Source: Thinopyrum elongatum (Eukaryota > Streptophyta > Magnoliopsida > Poales > Poaceae). Taken from it: a stretch of 64,000 nucleotides of DNA. The translations under genes were made by a program, and so were the position numbers. The notes beneath the pieces were generated by a model. The model ran no database searches, was not told where the DNA came from, and worked only from the letters and a program-made list of their open reading frames with translations. Shown piece after piece: positions 23,629 to 32,811 of the stretch (position 1 is the stretch's first letter; every line of letters begins with the position of its first letter). The stretch lies in the NCBI GenBank assembly GCA_011799875.1, contig CM022302.1, positions 178,924,942 to 178,988,941 of the forward strand. Direction: 5' to 3'.

Positions 23629-24231
23629 TGTTGGGGACATACATAACAGGTAGGCCCACAAAGGTTCAAAGATCATAAAGCTCGGGGTCCACATATCAGA
23701 TGGGCCCAGAGCATCACTCGGACAATCGACAAACATCCACTCGGACGGCAACAACCACTCGGAGCATAGCACTCCACTCGACGAACTCATTCCACTCGGA
23801 GCACCTGATCTCACTCGGATATGCGAAGACCAACAGTCGACAAGGCACTCAAAGCATCATCTTAGTAGTAGGCTGAGTTATTGCATTAACGCCCCCACTT
23901 TGCAACATAAGAGATGAGGGGGTGGCGCACTCTATATAATCCACCCCCACCACTAGACATGGCAGGGCTTTTTCTTCTACCTCTCTCTCCCTCTCTAGTC
24001 TCCGGACATAGCTCAGGCATGGGGATCCATTCTTCTCTCTCTCACACACATTGTAATCTCCGGATACATACCCAGATAAAACAAAGCCTCTCCGGAGCAT
24101 GAGATGTAGGGCTGTTATCTCCACCGTGAGAGGCCCGAACTCACTAAAACACCGTGTCACCCATATGCATCTCGGTAGATCATGCTCCTTTACCCTACCC
24201 CCTTCGTATTGTTGGAATCGTTCCCACGACA
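23629..24231 (+). repeat. Element B 3' LTR
   Basis: Starts TGTTGGGGACATACATAACA right after TTCGGGGGCTAA and ends CCCACGACA, followed by the target duplication GCTGC at 24232-24236. Confidence 0.9.
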
Positions 24232-24260
24232 GCTGCCGGGCAGGGCCCGACAGCCGCGCC

Positions 24261-24366
24261 TTACGGGTAGAACTTGCGGAGATGCTCAATGTTCCATGAG
24301 TTTTGCAATTGAATGCCATCTCCGGTCTTCAGACGGACTGTGCCAGGTCTGGTGACTCATACTACC
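24261..24366 (-). pseudogene. C-terminal tail of Gypsy-A integrase, separated by element C
   Basis: On the minus strand this gives a short frame ending NSWNIEHLRKFYP and a TAA at 24261-24263, the standard end of grass Tat-type pol. It continues the frame that breaks off at 37744 with KWEGPYQVV. The two halves were parted by the insertion of element C between the CTACC duplications. Confidence 0.8.
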
Positions 24367-24962
24367 TGACGAAGACATGTACCTAGGGTAGGGTAATAGG
24401 CCTGACCTGGACACCCTTCCCCGAGGACACTGCTCTAAGACCAAGGACATTCAAAGGATAGCATCATCTACCGACTGAAATCACCACAGGGTGCAACCCA
24501 CTCGACCAACAGCTCACTCGGATAACCCAATTCCATTCGACCGGGGTGTACTCACTCGACCACACCAGAAACCACTTGGAAGACAGAAGATCTAAGGTCA
24601 CTCAGGATAGCAATGGTCAGGCATTCACCCCGTAGTCTTAATGATCATTTATTTGCCTTTATTGCTGGCGTTATCAGTATCGTCCTGTCTTTATGGACAT
24701 TGAACCCCTTGTAACGTGGGACGGCTGGGATCCTGGCGCACTCTATATAAGCCACCCCCCTCCACTGGCACAAGGGTTCGCACCCCCTATAACTTCACGC
24801 ATAATTCAATCGACCGAGCCTCCGGGCACCGAGACTTAGGGCTGTTACTTCCTCCGAGAAGGGCCCGAACTCGTAAATCTTGTGTGCACAACCTCATCGT
24901 AGCTAGGATCTTGCCTCCTCATACCTACCCCCTATTCTACTGTCAGACTTAGAACCACGACA
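24367..24962 (+). repeat. Element C 5' LTR
   Basis: TGACGAAGACATGTACCTAG to CCACGACA. The TATA box CTATATAA lies at about 24743-24750. The downstream core AGGGCTGTTACTTCC and GGGCCCGAACTCG is shared in position with element B. Confidence 0.92.
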
Positions 24963-24964
24963 TT

Positions 24965-24982
24965 TGGCGCCCACCGTGGGGC
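24965..24982 (+). promoter_or_regulatory. Element C primer binding site
   Basis: TGGCGCCCACCGTGGGGC, two bases after the LTR end, complementary to a tRNA 3' end. The identical site follows the 5' LTR of element B at 17154. Confidence 0.85.
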
Positions 24983-25036
24983 AGGTGTCTTAGCGACTTT
25001 CCGGTGAGGTTGCGATTTTTTCCGATTCCCATCATC

Positions 25037-27121
25037 ATGGTTTCGGGTGGAGGTTTGGCTGAGGGCCACGAGATCCATCTTGGCGCGCTCGTCTTCATCG
25101 CCGACGACTCCGCCTGGCTCCAGGAGGCCCCCCTCGACGTCGAGACGTTCCCCGTCCGCGGGGCGACGCACTTTCGCGCGTGTGTCCACGGCGTCCTTTT
25201 GCGGCAGCCGTCGACCCAATATCGGTCGTTTCCTATGGCGTCTTCGTTCCCCGCTGTTCGCCGTCGCAAGCGATCCGGTCGATCGCGGCTTCAGCGGTGG
25301 GTGAGGCATGTGGTGGCACGTCAGTCGGCCACCCCTCAAGTCGCGGCAATCGAGCCCGATGAATCTCTCTATGGCCTGTTCGATCTGTCGACTGGCTCCG
25401 TCGAGACTCTGTCCAAGTGCGACAGTAGCGATCCTGCGGAGGAGGTCCTGATGGTCGACACGCCGAGTAGCCCACCTGGCATGCGTCGCAACGGAGGCGG
25501 CGACGGCGGTGGCGATCCGTCGCGTGTTCACGAGGAATACCACCCCGAAACCCTCTCTTCATAGCGGAGGGAGGAACTTCACCGCCGTAACGAGGAAGCA
25601 CTCCACACACCCATCGTCGGAGAGACCTCTGAGGCTCGGGCCTTGGAGGCAGCGTGCTTGGCCACATTGGCTGAGCGCACTCGACTGGAAAATCTTCAGC
25701 ATGCACTCAACGAACGTGCTCGGCAGCGGATTCCTGAGTCCAGTCGACGGCGGCAATTGTTCCCTCCTGAACCTCACGTATACCGCACTCCAATTCAGAA
25801 TCTTGCAGCTGCAGCTCGTATAGCAGAATCCATCCAGCCATCCCAGTCAGAAGCTGGACGAGGTTTGATGCAGATCCGGGCTCTGCTCCGGGCGGCAGGA
25901 GACCAAAACACTGTAGTATCACAGTCGCGTAACAGAATCCATAGCAGATCTGTGGTGGCTGACACAGTTCAATTGGCTCACAGCCCAAGATCGCCTCCGC
26001 GGCTTGACGGGCGGGTGCATCGCCAAGATCAGCACTTGGGTTGGATCCACGAGCAGTACGATCATCGACTCGGCTGTGATGACCGCCGTCGAGCGCCTAC
26101 GCCCCCTCCGAGAAGCGGATCATATGTGCCCCGACACTATGATGACAGGCGCCCGTACAGCGGAGGGCAGAGGACGCCGGTCGACCCAAGAGAGCCAGGG
26201 TTTGATGCGAGGTCAATTTTAGTGCAAGGTTTGGTCGACAGGAACCGAGCACACAGAGAGGGGCAAGGCAGGGATCGCCCGAGTGGAAGCAGAATTCATG
26301 TTTCGGCCGAGTGTTTTAGCAGAGCTATCAGAGCCGCTGAGATCCCCCCCAACTTCAGGTTGGCGACCGGGGTTAGTAAGTTCACCGGTGAGTCGAAGCC
26401 TGACACTTGGCTGGAAGATTACCGAGTGGCTGTTCAGATCGGTGGTGGAAATGATGAGGTAGCTATGAAACATCTTCCTCTCATGCTGGAAGGGTCGGCC
26501 AGAGCATGGCTGAATCAGTTGGCCCCAGGCAATATATTCAGCTGGGAGGAGTTAACCCGAGTGTTTGTCAGGACATTCGAGGGCACATGCAAACGACCTG
26601 CGGGGTTGACGGAATTGCAACATTGTGTACAGAAGCCGAATGAAACTCTGAGGGATTACATCCAAAGATGGACCACTTTACACCACACAGTAGAAAATGT
26701 ATCCCAACACCAAGCAGTTTGTGCCTTCAAGGAGGGCGTTCGGTATCGGGAGCTTAACTTGAAATTCGGTCGGACAGGAGATATGTCTCTGACCCGAATG
26801 ATGGAAATAGCCACGCGGTACGCTAATGGTGAAGAAGAGGACCGACTCCGCAGTGGAAAGGGCAAACCAGTCGCCCAAGACACCGGAGTGGGTCGGAAGC
26901 AGAAACGCAAAGCCAAGCCAGCAGGTCCAGGTGAAGCTGTAGTTGTAACTCAAGGAAAATTCAAGGGGAAGCCCAAGGGACCCTGGATCCCCAAGAAGGT
27001 GAAAGATCAGGCGGGGAACGATGTGTTGGACTTGTCGTGTCACATTCACACCAAGAAGGATGAAGAGGGAAATCTGATTTATCCCAAACATACCACTCGA
27101 CAATGTCGGCTCCTGATCTAG
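25037..27121 (+). pseudogene. Element C gag, interrupted by one in-frame stop
   Basis: The frame opens at ATG 25037, 55 bp after the primer site start, and stays open to a TAG at 27119-27121 except for TAG at 25562-25564. The N-terminal part is Ser/Arg-rich and of no clear fold. The middle holds the retrotransposon gag domain: FTGESKPDTWLEDYRVAVQI at about 26385, ARAWLNQLAPGNIFSW at about 26500, then RVFVRTFEGTC and ETLRDYIQRW. A basic tail follows, and an H-x-H...C pair near the end (SCHIHTKKDEEGN, TTRQC) resembles the zinc-finger-like tail of Tat gags. The same frame continues beyond the second TAG into protease, so gag and pol were one frame. Confidence 0.8.
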
Positions 27122-28645
27122 CAGTTCCGAGAGAAACAGCCCAATGAAAAGGAAAAAGAGTCTGACAAGGATGGTGACAAGGAAGAAGATGATGATGGTT
27201 TCCCTAACGTCAATTCCACTTTGATGATTTTTGCTGACATTGAGAGTAAAAGTCGACTGAAAGTCATCAACAGAGAGGTAAACATGGTTGCTCCGGCAAC
27301 GATGACATATTTGAAATGGTCAAAGACTCCCATCACATTCGACCAATCTGACCACCCACCGCACGTCGCCACCCCCGGGAGGCAAGCGTTGGTGGTCAAC
27401 CCGGTCGTTGGGGGCACCCGACTAACCAAAGTCTTGATGGATGGTGGCAGCGGCTTGAACATTTTGTATGCTGAGACTCTTCGTGGGACGGGCATTCCGA
27501 TGCCCAAGCTCAGTGAGAGCAACATGCGGTTCCACGGTGTCATTCCAGGGAAGAAAGCTGATTCACTCGGACAGATCACTCTTGACGTGGTTTTCGGTGA
27601 CTCAAAGAATTATCGTAAGGAGAAGTTGACATTTGAAGTTGTGGATTTTCACAGTGCCTATCATGCTATTCTGGGCAGAACTGCATATGCCCGTTTCATG
27701 GCTCGACCGTGTTACGTGTACCTCAAGCTGAAGATGCCTGGCCCCAGGGGCGTGATCACTGTCACTGGTAATCGGCAACGAGCAGAAGAGTGCCTCCAGA
27801 AGGGCTCTAAGATAGCCGATGAACAGATGGCAGCGATAGAAATGGAGGAATATAAGAAGACTGCAGATCCGAGTGATTTGTTGCGCGCTAAGAAGCCTGC
27901 TTCCGAGTCTGCATTTCAGTCGTCCGGTGAAACAAAGCCTGTTCACATTCACCCGACCGATCCCAGTGTTGCTCCGACTCATATCTCAACAACACTCGAC
28001 AGCAAATAGGAAGAAGCGCTCATCCAGTTCCTCCGTGAGAACTGGGACATCTTCGCATGGAAGCCGTCTGACATGCCGGGTGTACCCAGGGGGCTGGCTG
28101 AGCACCAATTGTGAGTCGATCCAAAGGCAAAACCCGTGAAAGAGCACCTCCGTCGGTCCGCTGCGAAGAAGAGAAAGGCAATCGGCGAAGAGGTGGCTCG
28201 GCTTTTGGCAGCTGAGTTCATCCGCGAAATTTACCACTCCGAGTGGCTCGCCAATGTTGTCATGGTTCCCAAGAAGGACGATTCACTCCGTATGTGCATT
28301 GATTTCAAGCATATCAATCGGGCCTGCCCGAAAGATCATTTTCCTCTCCCCCGCATCGACCAGATAGTCGACTCAACTGCGGGATGTGAGCGATTGTCCT
28401 TCCTGGATGCATATTCCGGGTACCATCAGATCCGACTGTATGGACCTGATGAAATAAAAACAGCTTTTATCACCCCATTTGGGTGCTTTTGCTACATCAC
28501 CATGCCCTTTGGTCTCAAGAATGCTGGTGCCACATTCATGCGCATGATACAGAAGTGTCTGCTAGCTCAAATCAGTCGGAATGTGGAAGCATACATGGAT
28601 GACATCGTGGTTAAGTCGCGCAAAGGTTCCGACCTGCTACTGACC
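27122..28645 (+). pseudogene. Element C protease and reverse transcriptase with stops and a frameshift
   Basis: Same frame as gag. Protease carries LMDGGSGLNIL at about 27434 (an aspartic D-G-G variant usual in plant Gypsy). After it come TAG at 28007-28009 and TGA at 28112-28114, then RT: CIDFKHINRACPKDHFPLP, FLDAYSGYHQI, MPFGLKNAGATFMRM and the catalytic YMDDIV at about 28590-28610. The frame is lost near 28640, just after the YMDD region, and resumes one frame over at about 28643. All catalytic motifs are visible, but the reading frame is broken. Confidence 0.82.
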
Positions 28646-28665
28646 TTGCCGAAACCTTTGCCAAT

Positions 28666-31224
28666 TTGAGAAGATATGATATCAAGCTTAATCCGTCGAA
28701 GTGTACATTCAGAGTTCCAGGTGGAAAGTTACTCGGTTTCCTCGTTTCCGAACGTGGGATCGATGCAAACCCAGAGAAAGTTGGTGCAATCCTCCGAATG
28801 AAACGCCATGTGCGTGTACACGACGTTCAGAAGCTTACTGGTTGTTTGGCTGCTTTGAGTCGATTCATTTCTCGTCTCAGCGAAAAGGCATTACCTCTTT
28901 ACCGACTGATGAAAAAATCTGATATGTTCGAGTGGACTCCGGAAGCTGACGCAGCGTTTGCAGAGCTCAAAGCCCTGCTTTCCACCCAGCCGGTGCTTGC
29001 TGCTCCAATCAGCAAAGAACCTTTACTGCTTTATATAGCAGCCACTGGACATGTTGTCAGTACGGTACTCATAGTCGAGCGGGAAGAAGAAGGTAAAACC
29101 TACAAGGTTCAACGCCCAGTGTACCATATTTCTAAAGTCTTAACCCCATCCAAGCAGAGATATCCACATTATCAGAAGCTTGTCTATGGAATTTACTTGA
29201 CCACAAAGAAGGTTGCACATTACTTCTCAGATCATTCGATTACAATCGTCAGCGATGCTCCGTTGTCAGAAATTCTGAACAACAGAGATGCAACTGGTCG
29301 AGTGGCAAAGTGGGCGATTGAACTCCTTCCGCTGGATATCAAGTTCAAGGCAAAGAAAGCGATCAAGTCTCAAGCGATAGCAGATTTCCTCGTCGAGTGG
29401 ATTGAACAACAGTTACCGACCCAGATACAGTCGGAACATTGGACTATGTTCTTTGACGGGTCCAAGATGTCGAATGGTTCAGGCGCTGGAGTAGTCCTGG
29501 TATCTCCACGAGGCGACAACCTCAGATATGTTCTTCAGATTCACTTTGATTCCTCCAACAATGAAGCTGAATATGAGGCACTCTTGTATGGGTTGCGTAT
29601 GGCCATTTCACTCAGTGTCCACCGCCTAATGGTTTACGGTGACTCAGATTTAGTGGTTAATCAAGTGATGAAGGAGTGGGACGTCAGGAGCCAAGCCATG
29701 ACTGGTTATTGCAATGCGGTGAGAAAGTTAGAAAAGAAGTTTGAAGGGCTAGAGCTCCACCATATACCCCGACCAAAGAATCAAGCAGCTGATGACTTGG
29801 CGAAAATAGGTTCCAAGCGGGAGCCTATTCCCAGCAATGTGTTTTTGGAGCATATTCACGCACCATCAGTTCAAGAAGATCCCTTCACTGAAGAGCCCCC
29901 ACAGCCTAAAAGTTCCACTGATCCGACTGAAGTTGAAATCCCAGCTGTGGTCGACTTGATCATGGAAGTTTTGATCGTTATTCCTGATTGGACAGTGCCG
30001 TATATCGCATATATTCTCAGGAAAGAGCTTCCAGAGGATGAAGAAGAGGCTCACCAGATTGTCCGTCGATCCAAAGCCTTTACAGTAATGGGGGGGGGGC
30101 AACTCTATAGAGAAATTGTCACTGGGGTCGTTCAGAAATGCATCACCCCGGAAGAAGGCCGAATGATCCTCGATGATATTCACTCGGGAACCTGTGGTCA
30201 CCATGCGTCTTCTCGGGCCATCGTGGCCAAAGCGTATCGAGCAGGGTTTTATTGGCCGCGGGCAAATGAGATGGCAAAGGAAATAATTGACAAATGTGAG
30301 GGCTGTCAGTTCTACTCCAACATGTCCCACAAACCTGCTTCAGCCCTGAAGACCATTCCACTCGTTTGGCCATTCGCTGTTTGGGGTTTAGATATGGTAG
30401 GACCTCTGAAGACTGGCAGGAGTGGTTTCACCCATGTGCTTGTAGCAGTCGACAAGTTCACCAAATGGATCAAAGCTAAACCTGTCAAAAACCTGGATGC
30501 AAGTACTGCAGTCAGCTTCATCAGAGGGTTAACATTTAGGTATGGAGTCCCACACAGCATCATCACGGATAATGGGTCGAACTTTGATTCTGATGAGTTC
30601 CGAGCTTTCTGTGCGTCCCAAGGTACTCGGGTCGACTATGCTTCAGTCGCCCACCCTCAGTCGAATGGACAAGCAGAAAGAGCGAACGGTTTGATTCTCA
30701 AAGGGCTAAAACCTCGATTGATGCGCGACCTCAAGCATGCGGCCGGCGCTTGGGTAGATGAGCTACCGTCAGTCCTTTGGGGATTAAGAACAACACCAAA
30801 TCGGTCGACTGGTCGAACCCCCTTCTTCATGGTCTATGGGGCTGAGGCTGTGCTGCCGAGTGACTTGCTTCACAATGCGCCCCGAGTAGAACTTTTTTCA
30901 GAAGCCGAAGCAGAACGAGCTCGAGAAGATGCTGTTGATCTTCTGGAAGAAGAAAGAGAGATGGCCTTGATCCGATCAACCATTTATCAGCAAGACCTTC
31001 GTCGATTATATGCCAGAAATGTGAAGGGTCGAGCATTTCAGGAAAGGGACCTTGTGCTCCGAGTGGACCAGCAACGTCCTCACAAACTTGCCCCCGCTTG
31101 GGAAGGTCCCTTCATCGTCACCAAGGTGCTCCACAATGGAGCGTATCACCTCTACAATGTGGAGCATAATAAAGATGAGCCACGTGCTTGGAATGCGGAG
31201 CTACTCCGCCGTTTTTATACTTAA
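28666..31224 (+). CDS. Element C RT end, two RNase H domains and integrase (intact frame)
   Basis: 852 codons without a stop. Order: RT thumb (about 28690-28950), RNase H of the retroviral-like Gypsy type (about 29000-29390), then a second RNase H opening FFDGSKMSNGSGAG near 29450, the archaeal-type domain typical of the Tat lineage. Next comes the integrase zinc-binding region with H-H-C-C (HSGTCGHH near 30181, CEGCQF near 30298), and the DDE core with GLDMVGPL (about 30388), ITDNGSNF (about 30562) and NGQAERAN (about 30663). The C-terminal WEGPFIVTKVLHNGAY and ELLRRFYT end match the family. Lacking an own start and following a frameshift, it is probably not translated now, though its integrity fits a recent insertion. 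Confidence 0.85.
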   Translation: MRRYDIKLNPSKCTFRVPGGKLLGFLVSERGIDANPEKVGAILRMKRHVRVHDVQKLTGCLAALSRFISRLSEKALPLYRLMKKSDMFEWTPEADAAFAELKALLSTQPVLAAPISKEPLLLYIAATGHVVSTVLIVEREEEGKTYKVQRPVYHISKVLTPSKQRYPHYQKLVYGIYLTTKKVAHYFSDHSITIVSDAPLSEILNNRDATGRVAKWAIELLPLDIKFKAKKAIKSQAIADFLVEWIEQQLPTQIQSEHWTMFFDGSKMSNGSGAGVVLVSPRGDNLRYVLQIHFDSSNNEAEYEALLYGLRMAISLSVHRLMVYGDSDLVVNQVMKEWDVRSQAMTGYCNAVRKLEKKFEGLELHHIPRPKNQAADDLAKIGSKREPIPSNVFLEHIHAPSVQEDPFTEEPPQPKSSTDPTEVEIPAVVDLIMEVLIVIPDWTVPYIAYILRKELPEDEEEAHQIVRRSKAFTVMGGGQLYREIVTGVVQKCITPEEGRMILDDIHSGTCGHHASSRAIVAKAYRAGFYWPRANEMAKEIIDKCEGCQFYSNMSHKPASALKTIPLVWPFAVWGLDMVGPLKTGRSGFTHVLVAVDKFTKWIKAKPVKNLDASTAVSFIRGLTFRYGVPHSIITDNGSNFDSDEFRAFCASQGTRVDYASVAHPQSNGQAERANGLILKGLKPRLMRDLKHAAGAWVDELPSVLWGLRTTPNRSTGRTPFFMVYGAEAVLPSDLLHNAPRVELFSEAEAERAREDAVDLLEEEREMALIRSTIYQQDLRRLYARNVKGRAFQERDLVLRVDQQRPHKLAPAWEGPFIVTKVLHNGAYHLYNVEHNKDEPRAWNAELLRRFYT

Positions 31225-31334
31225 GTGTTCAGACTGATGAGATGTAATAAAGAGTACCTCTCAGTTTGTTTATCAAAGACATGGTTTTACAGTCTCCTAA
31301 ATGATTGTTGTTACAAATACATGTGTCCAAAATC

Positions 31335-32458
31335 CCCCAGTGGGTGGCTTAGCCGCGAATCCGATTCGCCTAAGTTCAAAAAATCCTACCGAGTGATGAG
31401 CAACCCTCTTACTCAGAGGCTTAGCCGCGAATCCGATTCGCCTAAGTTCAAAAAATCCTATCGTGTGATGAGCAACCCTCTCACTCGGGGGCTTAGCTGC
31501 GGTCCTGTACTCACCTAAGTTTGTAAAATCCTACCGAGTGATGAGCAACCCTCTCACTCGGGGGCTTAGCAGCAGTCCTGTACTCGCCTAAGTTTGTAAA
31601 ATCCAACCGAGTGATGAGCAACCCTCTCACTCGGGGGCTTAGCTACAGTCTTGTACTCAGGCCGAAGTTGTAAAATCCTACCGAGTGATGAGCAACCCCT
31701 CTCACTCGGGGGCTTAGCTGCAGTCCTGTACTCGCCTAAGTTTGTAAAATCCTACCGAGTGATGAGCAACCTCCACTCGGGGGCTTAGCTGCAGTCTGTA
31801 CTCGCCTAAGTTTGTAAATCTACGAGTGATGAGCAATCCTCACACTCGGGGGCTTAGCTGCAGTCCTGTACTCGCCTAAGTTGTAAAATCCTACCGAGTG
31901 GTGAGCAACCCTCTCACTCGGGCTAGCTGCAGTCCTGTACTCGCCTAAGTTTGTAAAATCCTACCGAGTGGTGAGCAACCTCTCACTCGGGGGCTTAGCT
32001 GCAGTCATGTACTCGCCTAAGTTTGTAAAATCCTACCGAGTGATGACAATCCTCTCACTCGGGGGCTTAGCTGCAGTCCTGTACTCGCCTAAGTTTGTAA
32101 AATCTACCGAGTGGTGAGCAACCCTCTCACTCGGGGGCTTAGCTGCAGTCCTGTACCGCCTAAGTTTGTAAAATCCTACCGAGTGATGAGCAATCCTCTC
32201 ACTCGGGGGCCTTCGCTTTCAGTCCTGTACTCGCCTAAGTTTATAAAATCCTACCGAGTGATGAGCAACCCTCTCACTCGGGGGCTTAGCTGCAGTCCTG
32301 TACTAGCCTAAGTTTGTAAAATCCTACCGAGTGATGAGCAACCCTCTCACTCGGGGGCTTAGTTGCAGTCCTGTACTCGCCTAAGTTTGTAAAATCCTAC
32401 CGAGTGATGAGCAACCCTCTCACTCGAGGGCTTAGCTGCGGTCCTATACTCGCCTAAG
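31335..32458. repeat. Tandem array of about 73 bp, roughly 15 copies
   Basis: Each unit reads CCTAAGTTTGTAAAATCC, TACCGAGTGATGAGCAACC, TCTCACTCGGGGGCTTAG, then CTGCAGTCCTGTACTCG. Single-base indels are frequent. It lies just after the pol stop (31224) and beyond the 3' end of the antisense gene (32812), so it is the meeting zone of two convergent transcription units. Each unit contains CTCGGGGGCTTAG, close to the polypurine tract of the element. Confidence 0.9.
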
Positions 32459-32600
32459 TGTAAAACACGCTCCATCCTGATCTGCAAGGACGACGAGTGC
32501 TGGTCGTCCGCGATCCTCTCCTCAGAACTGCATCTGTTCCGAGTGAAGATACAAGTTCCACTCGGAAATAAAAACAAGCATATTTAAGGGCAAACTAAGT

Positions 32601-32805
32601 TCGGACGAAGGAGCTTAAAGTACTCGGGCATCAGGCCCGAAGGAGTTTTACGGTTACAAAATCACTCGGCATACCGAGGCAAATTGAATCGGATCATAAA
32701 AGTTCGGACGAAGGAGTTTAAAGTACTCGGGCATCAGGCCCGAAGGAGTTTTACGGTTACAAGATCACTCGGCATACCGAGGCAAATTGAATCAGATCAT
32801 AAAAG
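32601..32805. repeat. Direct repeat of about 102 bp, two copies
   Basis: Starting with GTTCGGACGAAGGAG at 32600 and 32702: the segment GTACTCGGGCATCAGGCCCG through GCATACCGAGGCAAATTGAA occurs twice with few changes. It lies in the presumed 3' UTR of the antisense gene. Confidence 0.88.
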
Positions 32806-32811
32806 TTTCAT

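Larger units (their letters stand above)
16528..24231 (+). mobile_element. Element B: non-autonomous LTR retrotransposon without gag-pol
   Basis: LTRs at 16528-17151 and 23629-24231 are flanked by GCTGC (16523-16527 and 24232-24236). A primer site TGGCGCCCACCGTGGGG starts at 17154 and a polypurine tract TTCGGGGGCTAA precedes the 3' LTR. The 6.5-kb interior has no recognisable gag, protease, RT, RNase H or integrase. It is made of direct repeats: 45-46-bp arrays, three dispersed copies of a unit of about 240 bp (near 19190, 22019, 23215), and short CACCCAGTGGGTG-type units (near 22730, 22880, 23085). It must depend on proteins from another element. LTRs differ at about 20 sites plus a 21-bp indel by eye (about 3%). 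Confidence 0.88.

Noticed and set aside
31335..32458. CRISPR-like regular repeat
   Set aside because: Units are contiguous with no unique spacers, the sequence is eukaryotic, and the array lies inside an LTR retrotransposon.
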